From Sesamum alatum (taxonomy: Eukaryota > Streptophyta > Magnoliopsida > Lamiales > Pedaliaceae): DNA of 64,000 bases. The stretch is from NCBI GenBank assembly GCA_034509735.1, contig JACGWO010000012.1, positions 11,637,983 through 11,701,982 of the forward strand, written 5' to 3'. Below are positions 11,475-23,549 of the stretch, in pieces. The stretch's first letter is position 1. Each line of letters begins with the position of its first letter. Both the position numbers and the translations under genes were made by a program. Under the pieces are notes generated by a model, which saw nothing but the letters and a program-made list of their open reading frames with translations, was not told the origin of the DNA and ran no database searches.

Positions 11475-12335
11475 TCAGTTTAATGATTTCAGCTTTGTCA
11501 CCACTACATACATAGGTGTCCCGTGAACACGGTTCCTCCAAACCCTATGTACGTTCTTTAAGAAGCCAGGGTTTTCTGCAAGGTAGTTTTCAAATTTAAA
11601 GTTGGGTTTCCCCGTCCTGACCGGAGTTGCCTCATGCACAACCATCGGGCTACGGTCAGAATTTCGGGCTATGGCGTAGACGTACCACATATTCGGTTTA
11701 GCAGAAAACCAGGCAACATTGCCCACTACTCTGTCCAATCGTTTCCATAAGTTGCGAGGTCCCAAGCTTGAGTTATGCCATGAGAAGAGCTGACCCGTCA
11801 TTGACAATATGTTCAGTCGCGCCTCCACTAGGCAGTCTCGAAATTCCTCCAGAGGGCTCGGGACTTCAGCTACGTCACCACACACTTCACTCATTTGTAG
11901 GACACAATTGAAATCTCCTAGTATGATCTAGGGTTCGGCTTCCAATGCAGGTGTGAGGCTAACAATCCTCTCCCAGAGCCCCTGCCGATCAAATTGGTCA
12001 TTGTTTCCATAGACAAAAGAAATATAACAAATTTCCATATCGGCTTGCTTCTGCAATTTGAATGTACCAGTTGTTGCCCCGACTCCAGTACCTGTAGGTT
12101 GATTTCCCTCTCGTTCCATCACCCAGATTCGATTGCCCTGTCCGGCCTGATAATCAGAGTACCTCTTCCACTAGCGATGGATCGTTTGTTGAACAAAAGC
12201 CACATTCTGCCTAGCCACTCTTGTCTCTAGTAATCCTATCAGTTTTAATCGAAATTTCGCAATCAGCTACTGAACATCTACTTTGTGGTCTCTCCTGTTG
12301 AGATCGCGGACATTCCATGCAACGAGACTAATCAT
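11475..12335 (-). pseudogene. LINE ORF2 remnant: apurinic-like endonuclease domain
   Basis: Start is taken at 12335 (MISLVAWNVR), overlapping the ORF1 stop by a few bases, as is common in plant L1 elements. The endonuclease is split: the N-terminus in 12335-12267, a middle part in 12122-11928 (ICYISFVYGNND.. and LWERIV) and a C-terminal part in 11894-11475 (LFSWHNSSLGPRNLWKRLDR then NSDRSPMVV, the usual SDHxPL site altered to SDRSPM). A TAG interrupts where the catalytic GDFN would be read near 11920. Role in the family: nicks target DNA to prime reverse transcription. Confidence 0.8.
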
Positions 12336-12935
12336 AAGCAACCTCTGTAAGGCTGCTGCTTTTAGGGCCCTGGACATAAAGCTCTCCCTCATCAAGGAGT
12401 TGGAATTGGTTATAGAGGACGATTTCCTTCCCCTTAGACTGCTTCTCTTGGCTTCGGTGCACTGGTGAATGTGGTGTCTCTGCCCTAGCCCTAGATGAAT
12501 CCGCATGGTTAGTGGGTACAAACCTGTTGGTGTCGAGCCACAAAAATATGAACATGTGCCTTCTTGGGTTGAGGTTGCTTTGATGGGCACTGCTGCTGCT
12601 CCGTGTGCCCCACCGTGGAGTAGACCTTGCAGACTAGCTGTCTATGTAGTTTTACGGTGAAGTCTACAAGGACGCAAATGCGGGATTACTCTATTCTTGA
12701 GCAATTCCGAGTAACCGCATTTGGATAGAGTGGCGTTCCAACCCCACTCGCAACCACGTGAGGCTCTCTGTCATCCAATACTCCATTATGAGGTGTTTGA
12801 GTTTGACCCACATTGGAGCTCGAGTGTGCTTTTCATTTTGCATGCTCATGCCGGGTGCCCATTTTCGGAGAAAGATGGGCTGGTCCTGGATCAGCCACGG
12901 CCCCCTTCGAGGATATTCTCATTTATAAGATCTTT
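12328..12935 (-). pseudogene. LINE ORF1 remnant: DUF4283 and zinc knuckle
   Basis: Minus strand from about 12935: GPWLIQDQPIFLRKWAPG, then WVKLKHLIMEYW, matching the plant DUF4283 pattern. An in-frame stop follows near 12690. The knuckle near 12600-12650 reads C-K-L-Y-S-T-V-G-H-T-E-Q-Q-C, that is CX2CX4HX4C with the second Cys changed to Tyr. ORF1 proteins of this type bind the element RNA. The N-terminus is missing. Confidence 0.75.
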
Positions 12936-15079
12936 TAAATAAGTTTAGCAAAACACCCTCTTAATTGAATCAAATACAAGTTGAATTCAAATAGTTGGAC
13001 ATTTCTGAGCATAAGTTACTATTTATTTTCACTAACGGAATGGAGTTCAAGCTAATACTTTAAAACTTATTGAACAATTTTTTTTTCAAGTTCTGACTCA
13101 CTATGAAAAATAGAAGATTAGTGATCGCAAAAAAATCAAGTGGCAATTCTAATATTGTCAATAATTATATATATATACTTAGTGACAAATTATTTTACTT
13201 TGTTAGAATGACAAATTTTATAATTTCAAATAGGCATAATTAATTTATAAAAATTATTATTAACAAGAATTAAATACAAAAAGTTTTGCATTGCAAAATT
13301 ATCACTAAAATTAATTATTTATTATTATTATTTTTAAGTATTATACTATAAAGATGTCACTAATTTATTTTTCATTCCCTTAATTGCAGAAAGTAAGGAC
13401 AATAATCAATTCATTTCAGATTATTTTAAAATTATCTTTTTTTCCCTAAGTCAATAGGAGTTTAAGAAAAGGTATCATTTTATGTAATTAATATTGTAAT
13501 TTTCTTAAACATTGATTATGTAGTCATGATCAGATAATGCAACGACAAATATATTCAAATAAACCTGCGGCATTAGGGCAAAATGTTTTTTTTAGTCCCA
13601 TAAGAGTATGACAGAATTTTTTCTTTTGTACCACAACTATGATAGGTGTCGCTTTTAGTCCATAAGACTCAAATCATACCTTTTTAGTCCTAAAAAATTA
13701 TGTGCGGTGCACATGACTATTAACTGCCGTTAAGTCCCTCCTTTGGGAAGGAAAAATGCATGTAAACCACAAAAAAAGAGGAAATTTTGCCCAAAATTAG
13801 AGCTGACATATGGTTGAAAATATTTTAATAAACTTTTACCACAAAGTATAAGAAATAAGTTTTATTTTTCAAAAATTAAAATATTAATGAAATTTTATTT
13901 GAATAGAAATAATAAAATAGTTTTAAAATTATAATATGCATTTCACATAATTTCTAGGATCTCTTTATTATTTTTTAGAATTGAATTATTCTCTTGTTTT
14001 AAATTTTTTTAATATTTTACCACAAACTTAAGAAATAAAATTATTTTTTTAAATAAAAATACTAAATAAATTTTATTTTTCTATAAATAATGAATTAATT
14101 TTAAAATCATAATTATATGTATTTCAGATCAACTCTAGCATCTTTTTTTATTTTTCAAAAATTAAACTATTATTTGATCTAAAAATACTTTAATAAACTT
14201 TGACCACAAACTATAAGAAATAAATTTAATCGTTCGAATTGCTAGATTTTCTGTACTGAATGGTGATAATTTCTTTATGAAAATATTAGGAGTTGTAGGG
14301 AAGAAGAACACGACGATGAAAAGCTAATATTAGGAGTTGGACACATTGACAATTTATTATGAATGTGATATGTAAATGTGATACAATAATTTAAGCTGTT
14401 CAAATGTACGAGCAAACAAATTTTTTTGGAAAGTATATCCTAAAAATTGTGTCAAAATTTATCACTCAATACAATGGGTAATATAGTCGCAAATAGTGTT
14501 AAAACAAACAATAGATAATTACTTTTAAGGTCATTAAGAGTATGTTTGGTTGGAGGAGAAAGTGGAAGTATAGGAAAAATAGAAATAAAAGGGGATGTAT
14601 ATGAAAAAGTTTAGTGTTTGGTTTTGGGCAAAAGGTAGAGGGAAAGTAAAACTGGATGTATATGAAACCCCTCCAAATTCCGATTTCGTTTCTGTCCGAA
14701 ATTGGATGGAAAGTGGAAGTATAAGGCCAAAAAGACAAAAAAAATACATATTTTATTTTTATTTACTCTATTGCCCATATATAATATATATATATACATA
14801 CATCTATATATATATATATCAATTTTTCTTTTCTCCTTCCCCCAGATAATACCGTACATAATCGCCAGAGAACATATAACCAAATTATTGGAAAAACTAC
14901 TACATCGAAGTCAACAATCCGATAAACATACTTTGCATTTGCGATTATTCAGAATTTTTTTATTGCTAATTTTCTATTAATCTTGATTGAATAATCCTTT
15001 CCCCTAATCGTGTTCCTTCTTTCTCGCCGCTGGTACTAGTAATTTTTATTTTATTTAAACTAAATAATTTAGAATAAAC
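12936..15079. other. AT-rich non-coding stretch, no gene seen
   Basis: Counterpart of 1326-3423. It has the same TTTAGTCC-rich stretch (about 13590-13745) and the same unclassified block with GGATGTATATGAAA words and an (AT)n run (about 14525-14830). Open frames here are AT-rich and shared only with the duplicate. Confidence 0.7.
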
Positions 15080-17763
15080 GATGGAGAGTTGATACTAAAA
15101 GGTTTCAACGATGCTAGCTTCCAGTCAGACGATGAAGATGCCAAATCTCAGTCAGCAGACGTGTTCAGGCTTAATGTGGAGTGGTAGCTTGGAAAGGCTC
15201 CAAGCAGGATACCACAACCGATTCCCCCACTGAAACTGAATACATTGTTAGAATAGGTGACCAGAAAGCCAATTGGATTGGCGGTTTGGGGTACTATTCA
15301 ACAATCTTTATGAAAGTAATATTGACTTGATGAATATAGTAAGTATTCATCCGTAGCACTATGTGTTTGTTGTGCTTACTGGTTACGTTAAACGACGTTT
15401 GAACGTCACAACAAATGCCTACAGACCAATTGGATAACCTATGTAGTTGGGTTGCGCATTGGATGGCAGCTGTGAAACCAACTTCTGAGGATTGGTCTGA
15501 AAGGTTCCAAGTCGACGACCTCGAGACAGGGCATCGAGGGTCCTACAGAGACTTGCACTAAGGATTGCATTCATTGGATGAGTGTCGTGTTTCATCAGCG
15601 ACAGACGTTGGAGGTCTATGCAATATTAGTGGGTTAGTTGACAAGGGTGTCAGCTGACTGAACTAACTCACGGGAATCATCATATGGAAGCCTTGGAGGC
15701 TTGGTTGGTATGACTGGATTTTCCGACTCCGATAGTACGAGATTAGTCATCGGACTTGAGGAATCATGGCAGTCACATGCATATGATGGTTGTATCTAGG
15801 GTCTGGCAAGAGATGTCCATATCTGGGATATGTTCATCATAAACCTTATCCAGTGCAGTCAGAATATGTATTGAGGACGGTGGATTCTAAGATAGGATCC
15901 GTCACCTATCAGTTATGACAGTCGAGTCTCCTATGCGCTCTGAGACGGTTTTAAGCTCTTTAAGTCTGTGGCCACAGCGATTGGTCAAGTAGGGAATGGT
16001 TTCCTATGTAGATCAATAGAGCAAATGTATCTCGAGTTATTGAGAATAGTTGTCTAGTCCAGGATGGGAACTGACGCCCAATTCCATGCCCTAAACCTAG
16101 ACCGGGAGACGGATGATGGAAGGACCGTACTCGTATGGTACTCAGGAGCCTAAATGTTCACGCCAACATTCACCTAGTCTCTAGTGCCATGGACCGTTGC
16201 TAGACGGCCACCCATGGTGACGGGCGTTTTTTTGATTAATGGTTAATTGGAAAACAGTTAATTAAATTAGATTTAATTGACCAATTGTGTTTGACACAAG
16301 TCCAAGTCTAACTAAGGCTGAACCTAATGAGTCACACACAAATCACTATGGGGTTGGTATAATTATTTTAGAATTAATTCTAGAAGAAGCGAATTAATTT
16401 AATTGGATTAAATTAAATCAAGGAGAAAATAAATGATTGGATCATTTATTGAGAAATCCATTTGATGGATGATCCAATAATTAATTAATTGGATTAGTTA
16501 ATTGTTGGATTAAGAATCTTTAAATTAATTGGATTAATTTATTAGTTTTGATTTAATTAATTGATTGGATCAATTAATTAGTGTTTGATCTTATATTTAT
16601 TTAATTGGATTAAATAAACTTTTGGATTTCAATAAGGTTTAAAATTAATTGGATTAATTTGGAATCTACGGATCTTGGTTGGTCTTGATTTAATTTGATT
16701 AAATCAAAACGGGTCAAAATTGATCCATGGCTTGAACTCCAAGCTAGAGGTTGGAGCAAGTTGAGGAGGAGTTTCAACTCCTCCACATATGAAGGCCATG
16801 ATGGTTCATGGAGAGATAGGCATGTGTATGTAAGTTAGCCTTGGAGGTTAATTCTGGAGGTTGAATTTTGAATTCAATTTCCTACATACACAAAAACAAT
16901 GCACATCACTTGCATGGGATATACTTGCATGAAATTTCCAGCCTAAAACACTCAAAAATCTCTGCAAATTTTCTCCTTTTTGTATTCATACCTTTTGGAA
17001 AGGATTGAACTAAAAAAACATTCCAAAAGGCACTAAACAATAATGTTGTTTTGGAAGTGTTTATTCTTCATTTCTCTTTTTCTATCTAGCAATAGATTAG
17101 AGTATTTCTCCATAGTTTGGTGTGGACAATACTTAGAGGAATTCTACGTTGAATTCTCAAGTGAACGGAAGGAGAAACGAAAAAGAGAACAACACACGTA
17201 CCAGTTCTACGTGTTATGATCGAAGGTTGGGGGTCTTTACGTTTTCATGTATCTTTTGATCATATCCTTTTAGCCATATGCCCAACATCTTCTCCTCTTT
17301 AATTCATACTCTTGACATACACCGAACGCTCGGGAACTTCAAAGGGAACACCCCTTTGAACCCGTTTATATTACACCTTTAAATTCACGTTTTTACGCTT
17401 TCTTTGCGTTCCCGGGCCGTACCCGATTCTTTCATACATAGCAGCATCAGAAGCTGCCAAGGAGGTGGTTTGGATGAGAAACTACATCCAAGAGTTGGGT
17501 GTAGTGCCTAGCATTGCCAAGCCAGTAGTTATCTTCTGTGATAACAGCGGAGCTATAGTGCAAGCAAAGAAAACGAGATCTCATCACCAATCCAAACACA
17601 TACTTAGTCGCCACCGGTTGAGGGAGATGGTAGGAAGAGGTGATGTTCAGATGGACCGAGTCAGCTGAACAGAAAATACAACAGATCTTTTGACCAAGCC
17701 CATGTCACAGATCGCTCATGCACAACATCTTGAGAAGATGGGTTTAAGATATATGAGTGATTG
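15080..17763 (+). pseudogene. Element F: Copia RNase H and pol C-terminus, interrupted by a solo LTR
   Basis: Coding parts are 15080-15240 and 17435-17763. The first begins inside RNase H (DGELILKGFNDASF) and frameshifts near 15180. The second resumes at AASEAAKEVVWMRNYIQELG, includes the FCDNSGAI box, and runs with one stop (17666) to the end of pol (LLTKPMSQ..). Joining the halves across the solo LTR restores the codons for E-Y-I-A-A, which proves insertion in the coding sequence. Upstream pol, gag and the 5' LTR of F are absent, and 15080 abuts AT-rich DNA. Confidence 0.85.
15246..17434 (+). mobile_element. Solo Copia LTR, 2,189 bp, 5-bp TSD TACAT
   Basis: Starts TGTTAGAATAGGTGACC, ends GATTCTTTCA, and is flanked by TACAT at 15241-15245 and 17435-17439. 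The element inserted into the RNase H codons of F and then lost its interior by LTR recombination. It keeps the conserved U3 block (about 16168-16222), but from about 16380 to 16720 has AT-rich repeats (GGATTAATT words) unlike the D and A families, so it is a separate family. No clear TATA box. The reverse fragment 3551-4307 belongs to this family. Confidence 0.93.
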
Positions 17764-17770
17764 ACTTTAG

Positions 17771-17784
17771 GTCAAGTAGGAGAT
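17771..17784 (+). other. Polypurine tract of element F
   Basis: GTCAAGTAGGAGAT directly before the LTR start. The same site in A and D reads GTCAAGTGGGAGAT or ATCAAGTGGGAGAT. In the family it primes plus-strand DNA synthesis. Confidence 0.8.
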
Positions 17785-19832
17785 TGTTAAAATAGGTGAC
17801 CATGAAGCCAATCTAGTTATGCTTATGTAACCTATTTCTGAAAATTGTGGTATAAATAAATTATTTTGAATAAAAGTGATGTTCACTTTAGGTGATTTAT
17901 ACTTTGATTGTGTTCACTTATTGTATTACTGTTCAATGCACAAGCGAAGCCTGTAGACCGGATACGTTAATCCACGAGGTTGGGCTACCCATAGGTTGGT
18001 AGTCATGAATCCAGCCTCTGTGGATCGGTCTGAAACTCTCCAAGTGAAGGATCTCGAGATTGGGTATCGAGGGTCCAATCGGGACTTGCACTAAGGATTG
18101 TAGTTGTTTCATTGACAAAGTGATGAGGGTTGTCCATGCAATATTAGTAGGTTAGTTAGCCCGGTGCCGGCTGACTGAGGTGACTCACGGGAATCGTTAT
18201 ATAGGAAATGTTGAGTAGGTTTTGGTCGGTATGATTCATATTCCCAGTTCCGATAGTACGAGATTAATCATCGAGCTTGAAGGATTACGACAATCACATA
18301 CACACCATACCTGTATCTTAGATTTGGCAAAAGGCTACTGGGTCAAAAGACTTGGTTGCTATATGCTCTATCTAGTGTAGTCAAGATGTGTAGTGTGGAC
18401 GGTGAGTTCCAAGAATGAATCCGTTTCCTGTCAACGGTTGACAATAGTGTCTGACTTACACTCTGAGACTCGTTCCCTATAAAATATGTGGCCACAGTGT
18501 CTGAATAGTGGAATAGGATCCCAGTGACGTTTCATTGAGTGAATGAGTGAAAGCTTAAGTCAAGGATGGGGACCGACGTCCAAATTCCATACCCTAGAAT
18601 ATAGTTGTGAGATGGTAGACGAAAGGACCATACTCGTATGCATTTGGGAGCCTAAATGTTCACGCCATGATTTCACCTAGTCTCTAGTGCCATGAATCGT
18701 TGCTAGACAGCCACCCATGGTGACGGACGAATTTCGGTCATGGAAATAATTGGAGATTCGGCCAGTCTAGCTGAAGGTGAACCTAAAGAGTCACACAAAA
18801 TTCACTGGAAGTGGAGAAATTAATTTGGAATTAATTTTAGGAGATTGGATAATTTAATTAGATTAAATTGGTTCTCCTTTTGGAGTATCAAGTCTTTGAG
18901 AATTAATTGGATTAATTAGGCTTGACTAGTAAATTAGATTTATGAAACTAGGGGATGGGTTATTTACCTTTTATTTGATTAAAGAGATGGAAATATTAAT
19001 TTTGAGCTTAAATATTTATTAGATTTTTACTAGAAGTCCATTAAGATTTATAGGACCATTTAAATTAGATTTAAAGGTTAATTGCATAAAGCCTATCAAA
19101 GGATGGATGGACGAGATTTAATATTGGGGCTAGATGAGATGTAGGGCTAGGATTAAGTTTGACTTAATCAAAGCCTATGTTGACTAGGATTTGACTAGGT
19201 CAAATCTTAAAGGTCTTCAAAGTGTGTCTCTTTTGTAGAGGTTGAGTAGGAGTAGGACTACTACTCTATATAAACTCAAGAACACACACACACAAACATG
19301 CACACACACATAACAACTCTCTCATCTCACACACTCAAAACCACCGACCCTCTCTTGGCCATCTCCTCCCTCTCTTCATCCCCAAAAGCCTTCTTATTTT
19401 CTTGTCTTTGATACAAGGAAACATATGAACAATCGATCACGTTAAGTAATAACGTTTGGTCGATTGTTTTCTCCCTTTCTTTGATATCTTGCCAGCACGA
19501 GGGTATCAAGATTCCGGTGAATTGGATGGACGATTTGGAGGATTCCTACATTGGGATCTAGGTGGCAAATTCGGGAACAACGCGTGTAGCCGAACAAAGA
19601 AAGCTCCAACGGGTGAGTACACTTGTTACGTTTTTCACTTCTTCGTTCAAACCCTATGGCCTCCATGAATCTTGCATGTTCTTTCTTTTGTTCATGAGAT
19701 ACACCGAACGCCCGGGAGAATCAAGGGAACACCCCTTGATCGATTTTAAATTCCATTGTTATTATGCATGTTTACGTTTTTATTACGTTTAAAATGGCCC
19801 CGCGCTTCCGCACGTGCCCTCTCTCGGGCCGA
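17785..19832 (+). repeat. 3' LTR of element F
   Basis: Starts TGTTAAAATAGGTGACC after the polypurine tract and stays alignable with other LTRs to CGGGCCGATT near 19832. The usual final bases (..TTCTTTCA) are lost or changed. It holds the conserved U3 block (about 18675-18728), TTGACT/GGTCAA motifs near 19170-19205, a TATA box at 19267 and a strong splice-donor-like GGGTGAGTA at 19611. Confidence 0.85.
19267..19274 (+). promoter_or_regulatory. TATA box of F LTR
   Basis: TATATAAA in ACTCTATATAAACTC, followed by an AC-rich stretch, at the same relative place as in the other LTRs. Confidence 0.65.
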
Positions 19833-21113
19833 TTGGCTTCGGCCTAACTGTGTTCTCTATTCCTGGTTTATTCTTAACACCTATTTCACTTGGTCCTAAT
19901 TTTGACCCTTTTTGTCCTCAACTAGGCCTGCAAATAAGCAAAACACCCAAAAGCAATATCCCAAGAAGAAATGAAATGAAAAAGCAAGCAATTCTAAATA
20001 AATCTACTCAAATTACCGATGAATTTCAGTCTTTTCCCTATCACAAACACTTAACGATCTAGTATATCACACTCCCCCAATTTAATCATTTGCTTGTCCT
20101 CAAGCAAAGTTTCAAACTTGGGGTGCTTGACAACTTAAAAAATGAAAAAAATCACATTTTTCAATATTGTGGCAATTATTTGTAATAACAAACATCACTT
20201 AGGTGTACATATTCATGAAAAATTAATGCAACAATATGATATGAAAATGTTCACTCGTCATAAAGAGGGTAAGAGGCCAATCACGTTACGAATCTCCGAC
20301 GGCTTTTTTGACTCTTTTCCATAGAAACTGTGGATTAGGTCAAAATGGTCGCAATAAAAATTAATATTGTCAAAAAATTCAACGGTAATTCTTTATTGCA
20401 CAGTTTCTTCGCAAATACAGTCTTAAATCTTTGACGAAAAAAAAAATTCCAACATACTTTCCTACGGGTGGTGGCGATGGAATCATATTTCTGTCCACTT
20501 TTTGGGTTGAATTTTGAATTTTTGATGGCAAGCACAGGCCCTCCGTTGCCGTTCAAACTCCATCGAAAAGTCGCATATTTTCGTTGTTCAATTTGTCAGA
20601 AATTCCGACGCATATTTGTTGTTGCAAATTTTAGGTCAATAACATTGTCTTTTTGTAGTGTCACTTTTGTTGCATTGACAATATTTCCTTATTTCTATCT
20701 ACATCGTGATTTTTTTCTTTCTTTCTTTTAGTCTACTAATGTTTTTTCTTTTTTCTTCTTCCCACTTATTTTTTTCACGGCTTTCATTTTTTATTTTATT
20801 TTGCCCATGACTTTTTGTTCTTTAAGTCATATTTTGGCATTTTCAAGCAAATGACAACACTTGCAGTGAAAGCACCCGATTACTCAACCAAAAACCGTTA
20901 CTTAAGGTGGTTTGCATACCCATAGTTTGGGTCTCCATTTTATGTAAATAATAACATTTATGATAAAGTTACCTAGTTCCCTACGAACCTAAACTAGCGG
21001 AGTAAATGCATTCTTTTTCTCTTTTTTCTTGCTTTTCTTTCTTTCTCGTTCAATTTATTATTTTTTTTTTATATTTTTTAAGGGGATGGGCCTCAATTTT
21101 TATGTCTAATATG
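19833..21113. other. Non-coding filler between LTRs, no gene seen
   Basis: No protein is recognisable. Around 20069-20130 the complement contains GCTTGAGGACAAGCAAATG and a TTGGGGGAGTG word, a combination familiar from non-coding parts of plant Gypsy elements, so a reverse Gypsy scrap is possible. Near 20650-20662 CTTTTTGTAGTG resembles the terminal CACTA of a CACTA transposon read outward, but no matching left end was found. From 20700 the DNA is pyrimidine-rich. All three readings are weak. Confidence 0.35.
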
Positions 21114-22828
21114 TGTTATAATAGGTGACCATATAGCCAATCTTGGCGGGCAAAATGTAACCTATGTCTATACAGTTTCAGTGTTTTGATAAACTATTAA
21201 TGAATAAAGAAGTGAAATTCATTCTGGCATTACTTTGTTTAGGTTCACTTTACTGCTTCATATCTATCTGTTCACTACGCAAACAAAGCCCACGGACTGA
21301 AAACTTATTTCGGGGACTAGGACTACGCTTGGAGGTAGGTCCATGAAAACAGTCTCGCCGAATCAGTTCGGAAATATCCAAGTCAAGGAATCTCGAAATT
21401 GGGTACCGAGATTCCTCTTGAGACTTGCACTAAGCATCTGTTGTCGTGTTTCATCGACGGGTGACGGAGGTCGTCTAAGCAGTGTTAGTGGGTTATCCTG
21501 CTAGCAACTGTCTGAGGTGACTCGCGGGAACCGTCTTACGGAGGACCTTAAGTAGGGTCAGCAAGGTATGACGTGTATTCCCGGTTCGAACAGTACAGGC
21601 CAAGTCCTTTGACTTGAGGAACTGCTGAGTTTACCTGTATATCAGGTCTGTATCTTAGATATGTTGAGAGATTGCCAAGAAGCTCTTGAGTAGTCATAAG
21701 GCATGTCTAGTGCAGCTCTGGTGTACAGAGTGATAGTAGTTTCCAAGAAAGGATCTGTCTCCTATCAAAGGCATTGACAGTTGAGTCTCACGTATGCTCT
21801 GTGTCTTGTCCCCAAAATCTGTGGCCACAGTAACTGAACAGAAGGGAAGGTTTCCCTTGCGGCATTTAGTAAGGACAGACCGACACTTAGGTCCAAAATG
21901 GGTACCTGCATTATCCATGCCCTAGACCCTAAGTGGTGATACCGTAGACAGAAGGACAAGTGTGCTGTTAGAGCCTAAATGTTCATCCCCGAAATTTGAC
22001 CTAGTCTCTAGTGCCATGGACAGTTGCTAGATGGCCACTCATGGTAACGGACGGATTCTAGGAATCCGACCAAGTCTAGCTGAAAAGGTGAACCTAAAGA
22101 GTCACACACAATCCACACACACTAACTATTTAAATTAGAATTAAATATTGGAGAAAAAAGGAATGATTAAATTGGATTTAATCGGGTCCTTTATTTTTTT
22201 GGAGAATTAATTCCTTTTATTTGATAAAAGGGATTAATCTAATAAATTAGATTTATTAGAGGATTAATTTAACGGCCTTAGAATAAATATTTATATTTAT
22301 TATATTTATTTATTTGGCCTTTGGAATACTTAATAGGATTTAAATATTCCATTAAATTAAATTAATGGTTGAGATGGAAAGAGAGAGATGGATGTCTAGG
22401 ATTGATTTGACTAGATCAAACACTACTTTGACTAGGACTTTGACTAGGTCAAAATCCTAGTCAAAATAGACCTCTTTAGAGTTGGAGTTTAAAGAGGATT
22501 AAACTCCTGCTCTATATATAGCCCTAGCCTTTCACTATTTGAGAGATGATGAAACTCCAACACACACACACACACACACTACTCAGCTCTCTCCTCTCTC
22601 CCTCTCGTCCGCCCACTCTCTCTCTCTCACAAGAAAATATTTTTCTTGTTCTTTTGTTCTTGGAACAATCGAACTTAGGGGAATTAATACCGTTAACTAA
22701 TAACGTGTGATTAATTCATCCTCTCCAAAACAATACTTGTTCGTTCGCTAGCACGACGTGCAAGATACGTGGGTGGATTGCGTGTTACAATTTGGAGAAT
22801 CTCACGTACGAGATTTGGTGCAAAACGT
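21114..22828 (+). repeat. 5' LTR of element E, 3' end deleted
   Basis: Starts TGTTATAATAGGTGACC and aligns with the A-family LTRs (complement of 36066-38041). It stops after GGTGCAAAACG near 22828, where an intact A LTR continues about 270 bases to CTTTCA and the primer site. E jumps straight into leader sequence. Conserved U3 block at about 21998-22052, a TTGACT/GGTCAA cluster at 22405-22465, TATA at 22513. Confidence 0.88.
22513..22520 (+). promoter_or_regulatory. TATA box of E LTR
   Basis: TATATATA in CTCTATATATAGCC; aligned with TATATAAA of the A LTRs. Confidence 0.6.
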
Positions 22829-22984
22829 GTTCTTGGCATGTTTTAATTAATTCTTGGTTTCTTGATTATTAAAGCATGTTGTTTTTCTTGCTTTTTAATT
22901 CGTGTGATTATTGTATCGTTGGTATTTTCTAATTTTCTTGGGAAACAGGGGGGGTGAAAATTGAACAAAAGAACGGAGAAACAC

Positions 22985-23549
22985 CGCACGCCGACCAGCC
23001 GGAGGCTGGCCGCGCGCAGCCGTGCGCCAAGGCAGGGCAGACGCGCGCAGGCAGGGGAATCCTGCGCGCAGCCAACCAGGCGGGGCGCGCGTGCAAACGG
23101 GCAGGGAAGCCCGCGCGCGCGCGCCAGGCCAGTGTGCCGGACGTCTGCGCGCCTGGACGCGCGGCCAGAGTGGCCGCGCGCGAGCGCGCGCAGAAGGGCG
23201 GCGACTCTGGGCGCATGCGCATGCAGACAAGGGTGTTGCGCGCGCGTGGATGCGCGTTGGAGAGACCGCGCGCGCGCGGGGCACCAGGCTGCGCCAAGCG
23301 CGCGCGTACGCAGACAGTGGTGTCTGCGCGTGTGCGCCCGGCGGGCATGCTTAGTGCGCCAGCGCGCGCGCACTGCGCAGGGCTGATGCGCGGCTGGCGG
23401 CCAGCAGTCCAGCGCGCGTGCGGCAAGGGAGCCTGCGCGCACGACAGCCTGCCAGAGCGCCAGGCCGCGTAGCCTACTGTCAACCATGTGCGCGCGCACG
23501 CAGGCAGGGGCCTGCGCGCGCGCGCAGGGTAGCAGGCTCGGCGGCCGGT
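22985..23549 (+). repeat. GC-rich CG-alternating block in the E leader
   Basis: About 565 bases of very high GC made of GCGCGC, CGCGCG, GGCAGG and GCCAGC words in an AT-rich element. Equivalent blocks lie at 35271-35852 (A), 41601-41761 (C) and, as a remnant, 51161-51210 (D). Flanks align between copies but the blocks do not align well, as expected for repeat turnover. The open frames across it in several phases are Arg/Ala-rich artefacts of the lack of A/T. Confidence 0.85.

Larger units (their letters stand above)
8995..12935 (-). mobile_element. Decayed antisense LINE (plant L1 type)
   Basis: Minus-strand order is ORF1 (12935-12328), ORF2 endonuclease (12335-11470), reverse transcriptase (about 11400-10000) and zf-RVT region (about 9830-9080). 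This is the standard plant L1 layout. Every domain carries stops and frameshifts. The 3' end near 8995 shows no poly(A) tail and the 5' end stops inside DUF4283 of ORF1, so both ends are truncated or eroded. Part of it (11609-12935) is shared with 1-1325. It is a different and older LINE than the one at 53605-59685, judging by divergence and damage. Confidence 0.85.
11609..15209 (+). repeat. Segmental duplication, copy 2 (partner 1-3553)
   Basis: Direct-orientation partner of 1-3553, about 11.6 kb away. Copy 2 is the fuller one: the LINE continues left to 8995 and the RNase H continues right through 17763, so copy 1 is probably derived from a locus like this one. Confidence 0.88.
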
